DNA from: Conexibacter arvalis
GTDB lineage: Bacteria; Actinomycetota; Thermoleophilia; Solirubrobacterales; Solirubrobacteraceae
Length of the DNA: 64,000 bases
Assembly (NCBI RefSeq): GCF_014199525.1
Contig: NZ_JACHNU010000011.1
Span: 1-64,000, forward strand
Direction: 5' to 3'
The notes under the pieces are model-generated. The model was given only the letters and a program-made list of their open reading frames with translations, was not told the DNA's origin and did not search any database. A program made the translations under genes and the position numbers. Positions 34,301 to 42,660 of this stretch are shown piece after piece (position 1 is the stretch's first letter; every line of letters starts with the position of its first letter).

Positions 34301-34906
34301 CTGCGCGCCGACGACCTCGAGCGCTGGGGCGGCCGGCAGGCGGCGATCCGCTACACGGAGGCGGTCGCGCGGGTCCGCGCCGCCGAGCAGGAGCGGCTGC
34401 CCGACGGCGGCGAGCTGACCGCCGAGGTCGCGCGCGGGCTGCACAAGCTGATCGCGTACAAGGACGAGTACGAGGTCGCGCGGCTGCACGTCGAGGGCGT
34501 GCGCGAGCTGCCGCGCGGGACGCGGGTCGCCTTCCACCTGCACCCGCCGCTGCTGCGGGCGCTCGGGATGCGGCGCAAGCTGCGGCTCGGCGGCTGGTTC
34601 CTGCCGGCGCTGCGGCTGCTGCGCCACGGCCGGCGCCTGCGCGGGACCCCGCTGGACCCGTTCGGCTACGCGCACGTCCGCCGCGTCGAGCGGCAGCTCC
34701 CGGAGGAGTACCTCGGCCACGTCGACGCCGCGCTGGCGCGCCTGACGCCGGCGACCCGCGCGACGGCCGTCGAGATCGCGCGCCTGCCCGAGCTGGTGCG
34801 CGGCTACGAGGAGATCAAGCTGGCCGGCGTCGAGCGCTTCCGCGCGCGCGCCAGAGAGCTGGCGGAGAGCATCGAGCAGACGACCGCGGAGGAGGCGGCA
34901 GCATGA
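31316..34906 (+). CDS. Indolepyruvate-type 2-oxoacid:ferredoxin oxidoreductase (fused subunits)
   Basis: This is a 1196-aa single-chain enzyme. The N-terminal half has the pyrimidine-binding and domain II regions (SGYQGSPLGGFDKEVA, GDDPACKSSTIPGASEG). A TPP-binding region with GIGCHTMVLLNPAKHGNVSG lies near 463. Fe-S ligands are CEGCGDCGEKSGC (about 648) followed by CNKDLSCLEGDCPSF. A gamma-type catalytic domain (GIGGTGVVTVSQVLGMAALL at about 734) and a C-terminal extension follow. It decarboxylates aryl- or branched-chain 2-oxoacids to acyl-CoA, reducing ferredoxin. The ATGA overlap with the amino-acid dehydrogenase gene suggests the two enzymes act in sequence: amino acid, 2-oxoacid, acyl-CoA. 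Confidence 0.92.
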   Translation: MGGQTLLRRSPAAAHASRPVRLDDRYLLPEGRVFISGVQALVRLLLDQHRADSRAGLRTASMVSGYQGSPLGGFDKEVARLGALADEHDLVLRPAVNEELGATAVWGSQLAATLPRPRYDGVLGVWYGKAPGVDRSADAIRHGNFVGAAPRGGVLALVGDDPACKSSTIPGASEGLLAALQVPVLVPGSVQEALDLGRHAIACSRASGLWAALKVVTNVADATATVDVGLDRVEPVMPQLAWEGAPYVHRPSAHLLAPQSLEMERTLVEVRLPLAKRYAQLNGLNPLVRDDRDARLGIVAAGATCHDLLRALDDLGADPGSLPLRILKLGMVFPLDEQAVRSFADGLDEVLVVEEKGPFLERLVKEALYGAPAAPRVLGQRDERGAALVPAAGVLDADAIARAIGPALLRRAELPAARARLEELEAIAGRAEASLGARRTPFYCSGCPHNASTVADDDALVGAGIGCHTMVLLNPAKHGNVSGITQMGGEGAQWIGAAPFLERRHFVQNLGDGTFHHSGSLAVRAAVAAKLDVTFKLLYNGTVAMTGGQDVEGQLSVERLVRSLTAEGVARIVVTTEETGRYRDVALPEGVEVRDRSRLLETQRELAAVPGVTVLIHDQACAAELRRARKRGKAPEPPQQVQINERVCEGCGDCGEKSGCLSVEPVETELGRKTRIHQASCNKDLSCLEGDCPSFLTIIPPRAAAPPPAPPAPPEGMPEPELRPADEAARVRLVGIGGTGVVTVSQVLGMAALLDGREAGGLDQTGLSQKAGPVVSDVRIGGADGGATASAGRADLLLALDLLGAGAARNLRVADPERTVAVVSTSVVPTGEMVTDPRAAAPDVGAARAAIDAVTRAEENVYLDAQALSQRLFGDHLPANMLVLGAAWQRGALPLSREALHDALRLNGAGADANRAAFEWGRACVAAPEAVERIVRGEAAGDGAATAGGGTDAAALAALPSAPGATAPPSQPSRRARELAARAAGGDEELERLVALRADDLERWGGRQAAIRYTEAVARVRAAEQERLPDGGELTAEVARGLHKLIAYKDEYEVARLHVEGVRELPRGTRVAFHLHPPLLRALGMRRKLRLGGWFLPALRLLRHGRRLRGTPLDPFGYAHVRRVERQLPEEYLGHVDAALARLTPATRATAVEIARLPELVRGYEEIKLAGVERFRARARELAESIEQTTAEEAAA

Positions 34907-35976
34907 GTGCAGAGCAGAGCGAGCGCCCGCTGGACTGGGGCCACGAGCGGATCCACGTCGTCCACGACCACGACAGCGGGCTGCGGGCGGTGATCGCGAT
35001 CCACTCGACCGTGCTCGGCCCCGCGCTCGGCGGCCTGCGCATCTGCCGCTACCCGGGCGGCCTCGCCGAGGGGCTCGACGACGCGCTGCGGCTGTCGCGC
35101 GCGATGACGCTGAAGGCGGCGGCCGCCGGCCTCGACCTCGGCGGAGGCAAGGCGGTGATCGTCGACGACGGCGACTGCGACGGGGCCGTCCGGACCGCGC
35201 GCCTGACCGCGTTCGCCCGCGAGGTCGAGCGGCTCGGCGGCGCCTACATCACCGCCGAGGACGTCGGCACGACGACCGACGACATGGACCTGATCGGCGA
35301 GCACACGACCCACGTCGTCGGCCGCACGGCCCACGACGGCACCGGCGGCGACCCGTCGCCCGCGACGGCGCAGACCGTCTTCGAAGGGATCCGCTCGGCG
35401 CTGTGGGCGCTCGACGGCGACGACGCCCTCGCCGGCCGCCGCGTCGGCGTGCTCGGCCTCGGCAAGGTCGGTGGCGTGCTCGCCCGCACGCTGGCGCAGG
35501 AGGGGGCCGAGGTCGTCGGCTTCGACCCCGTGCGCCCGGCGCCCGAGGGCGTCGAGCGAGCCGCCTCCGAGCAGGAGCTGCTGGCGCGGGAGTTCGACGT
35601 GCTGGCGCCGTGCGCGCTCGGCGGCCTCGTCGACGAGCGGCTGGCGGAGGCGCTGCGGGTCCGCGCCGTCTGCGGCGCCGCCAACAATCCGCTGACCGGG
35701 CCGGCCGCGGCGCGGACGCTCGCCGCGCGCGAGATCCTCTACGTGCCTGACTTCCTCGCCAACTGCGGCGGCCTCATCCACGTCGACGCCGAGCGGCGCG
35801 CCACCGGCGCCGACGATCTCGAACGCGGCATCGCGCAGGCCGGCGAGCGGATGCGGGCGGTGCTGGTCGAGGCGCGCGAGCAGGGTCGCCTGCCGTTCGA
35901 GGTCGCCGAGGCGCACGCCTGGGAGCGGGTCGAGCGGGCGCGCGCCGGCGCGGCCGCCCCGGCGGCTGCTGCGTAG
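34903..35976 (+). CDS. Leu/Val/Phe-type amino acid dehydrogenase
   Basis: This 357-aa member of the Glu/Leu/Phe/Val dehydrogenase family has a substrate domain with GPALGGLRICRYPGGLAEGL and the catalytic Lys83 in LGGGKAVI. The NAD-binding domain has GLGKVGGVLARTLAQEGAEV, and CGAANNPLTG, PDFLANCGGLI complete the signature. It oxidatively deaminates branched-chain or aromatic amino acids to 2-oxoacids, giving NH4+ and NADH. It is coupled by a 4-bp overlap to the indolepyruvate-type ferredoxin oxidoreductase, which would consume the 2-oxoacid. The Ala-rich C-terminal tail is of no known use. Leucine or valine is the likeliest substrate by family resemblance. Confidence 0.92.
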   Translation: MSAEQSERPLDWGHERIHVVHDHDSGLRAVIAIHSTVLGPALGGLRICRYPGGLAEGLDDALRLSRAMTLKAAAAGLDLGGGKAVIVDDGDCDGAVRTARLTAFAREVERLGGAYITAEDVGTTTDDMDLIGEHTTHVVGRTAHDGTGGDPSPATAQTVFEGIRSALWALDGDDALAGRRVGVLGLGKVGGVLARTLAQEGAEVVGFDPVRPAPEGVERAASEQELLAREFDVLAPCALGGLVDERLAEALRVRAVCGAANNPLTGPAAARTLAAREILYVPDFLANCGGLIHVDAERRATGADDLERGIAQAGERMRAVLVEAREQGRLPFEVAEAHAWERVERARAGAAAPAAAA

Positions 35977-36014
35977 GGGTTCGCCGGATCCGCCTCGGGC
36001 GCCGCGCGTCCGGG

Positions 36015-36077
36015 GCGTCCGCTCCGAGGGCCCGTCCGCCGGCGAGCGGGCGGCGGACGAGTCCTCGAAGCGGACGC
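36015..36077. terminator. Strong bidirectional terminator
   Basis: GCGTCCGCT-C-CGAGG (36015-36029) pairs with CCTCG-A-AGCGGACGC (36063-36077): 9 bp, one mismatch, 5 bp. The loop folds again with GTCCGCC against GGCGGAC. It separates the convergent dehydrogenase operon and peptidase operon. Confidence 0.75.
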
Positions 36078-36082
36078 TCCGC

Positions 36083-37405
36083 TCAGGCGGCCGCCGCGCC
36101 GGCCGCGCCGGCTGCCTGCAGCTCGCCGAGGCGCGGGTGGGGGAGGACCGGCACGCCGTCGCGGAAGACGCCGGTCACCGTCCCCGGGCGCGCGAACGGC
36201 GAGAGGTCGCCTGGGTCGCCGTCGAGCACGATCGCGTCGAACGCCTTGCCCGGCTCCAGCGAGCCGCGCTCGGCGGCGACGCCGCACAGCTCGGCGCCGC
36301 GGATCGTCGCCGTCAGCAGCGCCTCCTCGGGGCTCATCCCGGCGGCGCGCAGGTGGACGATCTCCTCCAGGTTGCGGCCGTGCTGCTCGCGCAGCAGCAG
36401 GTCGCTGCCGAGCGCGATCGGCACGCCGGCGGCGCGCGCGATCGCGACCGCCTCGCCGACGATCGCCCGCAGCTCGCCGGCCTTCTCGGCCGCGTGCGGC
36501 GGCAGCTCGCCGGCGTCGGCGAGCCGCAGCACGTCGTGGACGACCGTCAGCGTCGGCACCAGCCAGCAGCCGGCGGCGGCCATCGCGTGCGCCTGCTCCT
36601 CGGTCAGGAAGAGGCCGTGCTCGATCGAGCGCACGCCGTTGCGGACCGCGAGGTCGAGCCCCTCGCCGCCGTTGGCGTGCGCCATCACGCCGCGCCCTCT
36701 GCGGGCCGCCTCGAAGACCGCCACGGCGACCTCCTCGTCGGTCAGCTCGGCGGCGCGCGGGTCGTCGTGGGCCGACAGCACGCCGCCGGTCGTGCAGAGC
36801 TTGATCCAGTCCGAGCCGCCGCGCAGCAGCTGGCGCACGACCAGCCGCATCTGCTCCGGGCCGTCGACCACGGCCGGCGGGCGGGCCGGATCGGGCGGCA
36901 GCGCGTCGGCGCCGACGACGCCGGAGGCGGCGAGGCCGGGCAGGAAGCCGTCGGCATGGCCGCCGGTCTGCGACAGCATCACGGTCGAGACCTGCAGCCG
37001 CGGACCGGTCGCGAAGCCGAGCTCGATCGCCTCGCGGATGCCGGCGTCGGCGCCGCCGGCGTCGCGCAGCGTCGTGACGCCGGCCAGCAGCGTGCGGCGG
37101 GCGTTGTCGGCCGTCTCCAGCGCCCAGCGCGACGCCGGGGTCGCCAGCCCCTCCAGCCGGTCGAGCGTCGAGAGGCCGAGGTGGGCGTGGCAGTCGACGA
37201 CGCCCGGCAGCAGCCACAGGCCGGCGCCGTCGACCGACGGCAGCCCCGGCGCGCGGAGGTCCCGCCCGACCGCCGCGATCCGCCCGTCGACGACGGCGAC
37301 GTCGGCGCGGGCGAAGCCGCCGCCGAGGTCGAGCGCCTCGACCTCGCGCAGCACCAGTGAGAGCGGCGCCCCAGCGCCGCCGGTCGGCACGGCCGCGGCG
37401 CTCAT
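36083..37405 (-). CDS. M38-like amidohydrolase (Xaa-Pro dipeptidase/imidazolonepropionase type)
   Basis: This 440-aa TIM-barrel amidohydrolase has metal site H-x-H in VVDCHAHLGL, the Lys of DWIKLCTTGG (possible carboxylated or active-site Lys), His in VMAHANGGEGLD, His in RSIEHGLFL and the catalytic Asp in ALGSDLLL. It matches the group annotated as Zn-dependent dipeptidases or aryl-dialkylphosphatase-related amidohydrolases. Together with the coupled S9 peptidase (4-bp overlap) it probably completes intracellular breakdown of peptides, perhaps Pro-containing dipeptides. The exact substrate is not defined. The Ala/Gly-rich C-terminal tail is low complexity. Confidence 0.88.
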   Translation of the reverse strand: MSAAAVPTGGAGAPLSLVLREVEALDLGGGFARADVAVVDGRIAAVGRDLRAPGLPSVDGAGLWLLPGVVDCHAHLGLSTLDRLEGLATPASRWALETADNARRTLLAGVTTLRDAGGADAGIREAIELGFATGPRLQVSTVMLSQTGGHADGFLPGLAASGVVGADALPPDPARPPAVVDGPEQMRLVVRQLLRGGSDWIKLCTTGGVLSAHDDPRAAELTDEEVAVAVFEAARRGRGVMAHANGGEGLDLAVRNGVRSIEHGLFLTEEQAHAMAAAGCWLVPTLTVVHDVLRLADAGELPPHAAEKAGELRAIVGEAVAIARAAGVPIALGSDLLLREQHGRNLEEIVHLRAAGMSPEEALLTATIRGAELCGVAAERGSLEPGKAFDAIVLDGDPGDLSPFARPGTVTGVFRDGVPVLPHPRLGELQAAGAAGAAAA

Positions 37406-39633
37406 GCCGCGCCCTCCGCGCGCTCGCCGCGCGCCGTGGGGTCGCCGCCCTCCGCGCGCTCCCCGCCCCCAGCGCGCCCGCCGCCCTCCGCGCCGTGGCC
37501 GACGTGGGCGCGCAGCCAGGCGAGCGTCCGGCGGCAGTAGTCGACGCGATGGGAGGGCCGGCCGGCGATGACGAAGACGTGGTCGGAGTCGGGGTAGCGC
37601 ACCAGCTCGCTCTCGACCCCCTGCGCCCGCAGCGTCGTGAACCACTGCTCGGCCTGCCCGATCGGGCAGCGGTCGTCGCCCTCGCCGTGGAGCACGAGCG
37701 TCGGCGTCGCGACCGCGCCGACGTGCGCGATCGGCGAGATCTCCTCCAGCGGCGCCAGCGGGCCGTCCGGGGCCAGGCCGTGGACCATCCGCCCCCACGA
37801 GGGGCCGATGTCGGCGGTGCCGAGGTGGGAGCGCAGGTCGGCGACGCAGCCGCCCGCGACCGCCGCGCGGAAGCGCCGCGAGCGGGCCGTCAGCCAGCAG
37901 GTCATGTAGCCGCCGTAGCTGTAGCCGGTGACGGCCAGCCGCCGCGGGTCGGCGATCCCCTCGGCGACGAGCGCGTCGATCGCGGCGTGGAAGTCGCCCT
38001 CGTCGGCCAGCCCCCACCGGCCGACGGTCGAGGTCATCCACGCCTCGCCGTAGCCGTCGCTGGCGCGCTGGTTGAGCAGCAGCACCGCCCAGCCGTCGGC
38101 GACCAGCTCGTGCCAGTAGGAGCGAGCCGGCTCGAGCGCCGGCGACCACTGGCTGTGCGGGCCGCCGTGGACGTCGACCAGCAGCGGCCGCGGACCGTCG
38201 CCGGCGGCCTCGTCGAGCAGCAGCCAGCCGTGCACCTCCGCGCCGTCGGGCGCGGTGAAGGTCCGCTCGCGCAGCGGCGCGACCGCGACCTCCGGCAGCG
38301 CGTCGGCGAACAGCGAGGTCAGCCGGCGGCCGGCGTCGGCGGCCGGCGCGCCGGCGGCCGGCAGCGGGAGCGCGTGCAGCTCGCCGGGCGAGCCGGCGTC
38401 GGCGATCACGACCGCCACGGTCGGGCCGCCGGCGGCCGCGCGGAAGGCGACGCGCAGCGGGTCGGCGAGCAGCGGCTCCGAGCCGCCGCCGTCGAGCGGC
38501 GCGGCGCGCAGGTGGGTCGAGCCGCGGTCGGCGACGGCGAACAGCACCCGTCCGTCGGCGAGCGCCTGCGGCCGGCAGCCGCCCTCGACGACGTTGCCGA
38601 CGTTGAGCGAGCGGTCGAGGCTGGGATCGAGGTCGCGAGGCGGCGCGCCGTCGCGGTCGACCGCGAGCAGCCGCAGCGTGCCGAGGCCGGCCGGCACGCG
38701 GCCGACGTACGCGATCGTCCCGCCGTCGGGCAGCGGGCAGGGGGCGGCCGCGAGGCCGTCGGCCGGCGTCAGTCGGCGGGGCGCGCCGCCGTCGTCGGGG
38801 ACCTCGAACAGCGCGCTGCGCTCGTGCGCGCCGCCGTCGCCGTCGAGCGCGCGGGCGTAGACGAGCCGGCGCCCGTCCGCGCTCCACGCCGGCTCGCGCG
38901 CGTCGTGCTCGTCGTGGGTCAGCTGCCGCACCGCGCCGGAGGGGAGGTCGACGACGTGCAGCTGGCGGCGGACGGTCCCGCGCAGGCCGAGCCCGTCGGC
39001 CTTCTCGTCGAGCCGCCGCACGACGACCGGCGCGACCTGCCGCCGCGCGGCCGCGCGCTCGTCCGGGGCCGCGCCGGCGCGGTCGACCGGGGCGGTGAAG
39101 GCGATCCGCGTCCCGTCGGGTGAGAAGGCCGGCTCGCCGGCGCCGGCCGGCAGCAGCCCGACGCGGCGCGCGCCGGCCGGCGGTTCGTCGGCGAGGGCCG
39201 CACCCGGCCCGGCGGTGAGCGCGGCGCGATCGGCCGAGCCCGCACCGGGCGCCTCGGCGGCCGGCGCCTCCCGACCGTCCCGCTCGCCCCCCGCCGCGAG
39301 CGCGTCGGCGACCGCGTCGGTCGCGACCGCCCACAGCTCCACCCCGGCGCCGGCGCCCTCGTCCTCCAGCGTCGGCGAGGCCAGCCAGGCGAGCAGGGCG
39401 CCGTCGGGCGAGAAGCGCGGGGCGCCGTCGTGCGGGCCGGCGGTCAGCGGGCGCGCCGGCGTCGCGCCGTCGGCCGGCGCCGCCCATACGCGCGCGCGGA
39501 CCGTGTCGGCCTCGGCGTCGGGCAGCTGGACGGTGAAGGCGATGAGCCGGCCGTCCGGCGAGCAGGCCGGCTCCTTGGGCCGCGGGATCCGCAGCGCGTC
39601 GGCCGGCGCGAGCGGGCGAGCAGGTATCGACAT
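37402..39633 (-). CDS. S9-family prolyl-oligopeptidase-like peptidase
   Basis: This protein is about 743 aa. The N-terminal beta-propeller (TolB/DPP-type repeats such as PRFSPDGALLAWLASP and EPAWSADGRRLVYARAL) is followed by a catalytic alpha/beta domain from about 480. GYSYGGYM carries the nucleophile Ser, GEGDDRCP the Asp and YPDSDHVF the His. It has no signal peptide, so it is cytosolic. It cleaves short peptides, often after proline or as an acylaminoacyl-peptidase. The ATG at 39633 has no strong ribosome site; the in-frame extension to 39906 is antisense to dadA and unlike the family. A charged low-complexity tail (AEGGDPTARGERAEG) ends the protein. Confidence 0.9.
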   Translation of the reverse strand: MSIPARPLAPADALRIPRPKEPACSPDGRLIAFTVQLPDAEADTVRARVWAAPADGATPARPLTAGPHDGAPRFSPDGALLAWLASPTLEDEGAGAGVELWAVATDAVADALAAGGERDGREAPAAEAPGAGSADRAALTAGPGAALADEPPAGARRVGLLPAGAGEPAFSPDGTRIAFTAPVDRAGAAPDERAAARRQVAPVVVRRLDEKADGLGLRGTVRRQLHVVDLPSGAVRQLTHDEHDAREPAWSADGRRLVYARALDGDGGAHERSALFEVPDDGGAPRRLTPADGLAAAPCPLPDGGTIAYVGRVPAGLGTLRLLAVDRDGAPPRDLDPSLDRSLNVGNVVEGGCRPQALADGRVLFAVADRGSTHLRAAPLDGGGSEPLLADPLRVAFRAAAGGPTVAVVIADAGSPGELHALPLPAAGAPAADAGRRLTSLFADALPEVAVAPLRERTFTAPDGAEVHGWLLLDEAAGDGPRPLLVDVHGGPHSQWSPALEPARSYWHELVADGWAVLLLNQRASDGYGEAWMTSTVGRWGLADEGDFHAAIDALVAEGIADPRRLAVTGYSYGGYMTCWLTARSRRFRAAVAGGCVADLRSHLGTADIGPSWGRMVHGLAPDGPLAPLEEISPIAHVGAVATPTLVLHGEGDDRCPIGQAEQWFTTLRAQGVESELVRYPDSDHVFVIAGRPSHRVDYCRRTLAWLRAHVGHGAEGGGRAGGGERAEGGDPTARGERAEGAA

Positions 39634-39667
39634 GGCGCGATTCTCGGCCGTCGGTCGCCGCCGCCGC

Positions 39668-39719
39668 ACTGTCGCGCTCCACAAGGCGGCCGCCTGCCGG
39701 CTGTGAGCGGCGCACCACG
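39668..39719. promoter_or_regulatory. Candidate operator motifs between S9 peptidase and dadA
   Basis: CTGTC-N6-CACAA (about 39669-39684) and CTGTG-N7-CACCA (39701-39717) resemble half-sites of the TTGTG-N7-CACAA dyad at 42724-42746 upstream of dppB and pucR. They lie in the 118-bp divergent promoter region and may be PucR sites. Confidence 0.35.
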
Positions 39720-39751
39720 TGGACCCGCCGAGCGGGCCATATCTTCGCCAC

Positions 39752-41011
39752 ATGGACGCAGTGGTGATCGGCGGCGGCGTCGTCGGACTGTGCGCGGCGG
39801 AAGCGCTCGCGCGGCGGGGCGCCGAGGTGACGGTGGTGGAGCAGGGGGGATGGGGCGAGGGCGCCTCGGCCGGGAACGCCGGCTGGGTGTCGCCGGGCAT
39901 CCCCAACCCGCTGCCGGCGCCGGGGACGATGCTGCAGGCGCTGCGCTGGATGCCCGACCCGTCGAGCCCGCTGCTCGTGCGGCCGGTCCCGCGGTTCAGC
40001 TTCCTGCGCTGGTCCTACGACTTCTGGCGCGCGACGCGGCCGCGCCGCTACAGCGCCGGGATGGCCGCGCTGGTCGCGCTCTGCGACCGCGCCGTCCCCG
40101 ACTACGAGGCGCTCGCCGAGCGCGGCGTCGCCTTCGAGTGGCACGACCGCGGGCTGCTGTTCGTCGCGCGCGACCAGCGCGTGCTCGACCACGAGCTGCA
40201 CGTGCTGCGCGACGCGCAGGCGCTCGGCTACGACGGCGAGCTGCGGATGCTCGACGCCGCCGCGCTGCGGGCGCTCGAGCCGGCGCTCTCCGACGCGCTC
40301 GTCGGCGCGATCCACTCGCTCGGGGAGCGCCACGTGCGGCCCGAGACCGTCACCGCCGGCGTCGTCGCGTGGCTGCGCGAGGCCGGCGCCGACCTGCGCG
40401 AGCGCACCGCCGTGGCGCGGATCGCGCGCGAGGGCGACCGCTGGACGGTCGTCTGCGCCGACGGCGCCGCGGTGCGCGCCGACCGGGTCGTCGTCGCCGC
40501 CGGAGCGGCCAGCGGCCGGCTGCTGGCGCCGCTCGGCGTGCGGCTGCCGATGGAGGGCGCGAAGGGCTACAGCGTCACGTACGAGGAGGCCGACCCGCCG
40601 CTCGGCGGCCCGATCTACCTGCTCGAGGACAAGCTCGCGCTGACGCCGTTCGACGGCGCGCTGCGGGCCGCCGGGACGCTCGAGCTGGGCGCCCGCGACC
40701 TGCGGCTCGACCGCCGCCGGATCGAGGCCGTCGACCGCGCGGCGCGGCGGGCGCTCGCCGATTGGGGGGCGCGCGGCACGCGGCGGGAGTGGGCCGGCTT
40801 CCGGCCGCTGACGCCCGACGGCGTGCCGGTGATCGGGCCGGTCCCGGGGCTGCCGGGGCTGCATGTCGCCACCGGCCACTCGATGCTCGGCGTCACGCTG
40901 GCGGCGACGACCGGCGCGCTGCTGGCGCCGGCGATCCTCGACGGCCGCCCGCCGCTCGAGCTGGCGCCCTTCTCGATCGCCCGCTACGACAACCGCGCGC
41001 TGGCGGCGTGA
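39752..41011 (+). CDS. dadA: FAD-dependent D-amino-acid dehydrogenase (DadA-like)
   Basis: This 419-aa DAO-family flavoprotein has the dinucleotide fold AVVIGGGVVGLCAAEALARR at the very N-terminus, GWGEGASAGNAGWVSPGI (DadA-type loop), a second GG-type region VVVAAGAASGRLLAPLG, and WAGFRPLTPDGVPVIGPVPG near the end. It oxidises D-amino acids, or glycine/proline-like amines, to imino acids and passes electrons to the membrane. The ATG at 39752 places the Rossmann motif at residue 5. Neighbouring peptidases and the peptide transporter suggest it handles D-residues from cell-wall or modified peptides. The last 28 bp overlap the 3' end of the convergent pucR-type gene. Confidence 0.87.
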   Translation: MDAVVIGGGVVGLCAAEALARRGAEVTVVEQGGWGEGASAGNAGWVSPGIPNPLPAPGTMLQALRWMPDPSSPLLVRPVPRFSFLRWSYDFWRATRPRRYSAGMAALVALCDRAVPDYEALAERGVAFEWHDRGLLFVARDQRVLDHELHVLRDAQALGYDGELRMLDAAALRALEPALSDALVGAIHSLGERHVRPETVTAGVVAWLREAGADLRERTAVARIAREGDRWTVVCADGAAVRADRVVVAAGAASGRLLAPLGVRLPMEGAKGYSVTYEEADPPLGGPIYLLEDKLALTPFDGALRAAGTLELGARDLRLDRRRIEAVDRAARRALADWGARGTRREWAGFRPLTPDGVPVIGPVPGLPGLHVATGHSMLGVTLAATTGALLAPAILDGRPPLELAPFSIARYDNRALAA

Positions 41012-42660
41012 TCCGAGCCGTCGTCGCCGCCTGACCCGCGACCGCCGGCGGCCGGCGCCTCACGCGCGCCGTCGCCGTCGCCGGCTCCGAGCGGCAGCAG
41101 CCGCAGCTGCAGCTCGATCGCGAAGCGGACGTCGCCGTCGTCGAGCCGCAGGCGCGTCAGCTCGGCGATCCGACGCAGGCGGTAGCGGACGGTGTTGATG
41201 TGGACGCCGAGCCGCCGCGCCGTCTCGCGGTTGTCGCTGCGCGCCTCCAGCGAGACGCGCAGCGTCGCGACGAAGTCGGTGCCGTGCTCGCGGTCGTGGG
41301 CGACCAGCGCCTCCAGCTCGGGGGAGGGGACGGTCCCGCGGTCGGCGAGGAAGGCGCGCACGTCGGCGACGATCGCCTGCGCGTGGACCTCCTCGAAGCC
41401 GACGACGCCGCCGTCGCGCGGGCCGAGCTCGAGCGCCTGGTCGGCGGCCCGCCGCGCCGCGACGACCGCCTCGGCGCCGGCCGCCGAGCGGCTGAGGCCG
41501 GCGTCGACGCGGGCGCGCAGCGCCTGCGCGGCGCGCGAGAGGCCGTCGCCGAGGCAGCGCCGGAGCGCGTCGCGGTCGCTGCCCTCGCGGCAGCCGGCGA
41601 GCACGTAGAGCCGCTCGTCGAGGACCGTCGCCTCGGCTTGGCGCCGATAGGCGCGCAGGTGCATGACGAGCAGGTCTCCGAGCCGCTCGAGCGCGGCCGC
41701 GTCGCCGCCGGAACCGTCGATCGCGACCGCGGCGACGGCGATCCCGTCGCCGGCCAGCTCGAGCTGCTCGAGCGCGCGCGTGCCGCCCTCGCCGGTCAGC
41801 AGCGCGCGCAGCCGCGTCGCGCGCAGCCGCCGCTCGAGGTCCTTCGTGACGCGCCGCCGCAGCAGGTGCAGCGCCGCGATCTGCGCGGCCGAGCGCAGCA
41901 CCTCGTCGGCGGTCGGCGAGGGGCCGTCGGGGCCGACGGCCAGCCAGATCGAGCCGAGCGTCGTGCTGCCGGCGCGGATCGCGATCGCGCGGCGCGGCTG
42001 CAGCCCGTCGAAGGCGATCGTGACCGGCTCGCCGGCATGCTCGAGCTGCTCCAGCACCGCCTCGCGCCGCAGCTTCGCGGCCCACTGGTCGGGGACCCGC
42101 CGGCCGAGGATCGTCGCCGCGCGCGCCGGGTCGATGTCCTGGCCGCCGTGGGAGAAGGCGAGCACCCGCGAGCGCGCGTCCTCGATCGAGATCGGGCCGC
42201 CGGCGAGCGCGGCGGTCGCGTCGGCGAGCGCGAACAGGTCGCTGCGGCCGGCGCCGTCGAGCTGCGGCTCGATCGCGCCGTCGGCGGCGAGCGCGGTGCG
42301 CACCAGCTCGTACAGCTGGCCCCAGGCGAGGTCGGGATCGGCGGTCAGCAGCGCGACGCCCGCCGCGCGCGCGGCGTCGCGCAGCGCCGGCGGCGCGGTG
42401 CCGCGGCGCTTGCAGACGACGCCGGCGGCACCGGCGGCGCCGGCGTCGCGCAGCAGCGCGGCGGTCGTCTCGGCGGCGATCCCGGCCCCGACGGCGAGCA
42501 CGAGGTCGCCGTCGGCGACGGCGCCGGCGAGCGGCTCGGCGGGGTCGTGGACGCTCGCGTCGAGCACCGCGACGTCGAGCCCGCGCGGGGCCTCGACGAC
42601 CTCGATCAGGTCGGCGCCGAGATCGGCGCAGAGACGCTCAAGCGTCGCCATCGGCGGCAT
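40984..42660 (-). CDS. PucR/CdaR-family transcriptional regulator
   Basis: This 558-aa protein has an N-terminal PucR domain (about 1-135: ADLIEVVEAPRGLDVAVLDA, LAVGAGIAAETTAALLRDAG), a GAF-like middle, a GGDEF-like domain of the CdaR type, and a C-terminal HTH_30 helix-turn-helix (NRETARRLGVHINTVRYRLR near 505). PucR-type proteins activate catabolic genes in response to their substrate; purine and amino-acid degradation are known cases. It lies centrally between divergent peptidase, dadA and dpp genes and is their probable regulator. The ATG at 42660 gives MPPMATL; Met4 is an alternative. The 3' end overlaps dadA antisense by 28 bp. Confidence 0.88.
   Translation of the reverse strand: MPPMATLERLCADLGADLIEVVEAPRGLDVAVLDASVHDPAEPLAGAVADGDLVLAVGAGIAAETTAALLRDAGAAGAAGVVCKRRGTAPPALRDAARAAGVALLTADPDLAWGQLYELVRTALAADGAIEPQLDGAGRSDLFALADATAALAGGPISIEDARSRVLAFSHGGQDIDPARAATILGRRVPDQWAAKLRREAVLEQLEHAGEPVTIAFDGLQPRRAIAIRAGSTTLGSIWLAVGPDGPSPTADEVLRSAAQIAALHLLRRRVTKDLERRLRATRLRALLTGEGGTRALEQLELAGDGIAVAAVAIDGSGGDAAALERLGDLLVMHLRAYRRQAEATVLDERLYVLAGCREGSDRDALRRCLGDGLSRAAQALRARVDAGLSRSAAGAEAVVAARRAADQALELGPRDGGVVGFEEVHAQAIVADVRAFLADRGTVPSPELEALVAHDREHGTDFVATLRVSLEARSDNRETARRLGVHINTVRYRLRRIAELTRLRLDDGDVRFAIELQLRLLPLGAGDGDGAREAPAAGGRGSGGDDGSDHAASARLS

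Noticed and set aside
36083-40879. A 1598-codon minus-strand frame suggesting a giant fusion of amidohydrolase with other domains
   Set aside because: Family sequence begins only at 37405. The upstream part is antisense or out of frame to the S9 peptidase and dadA-like genes.
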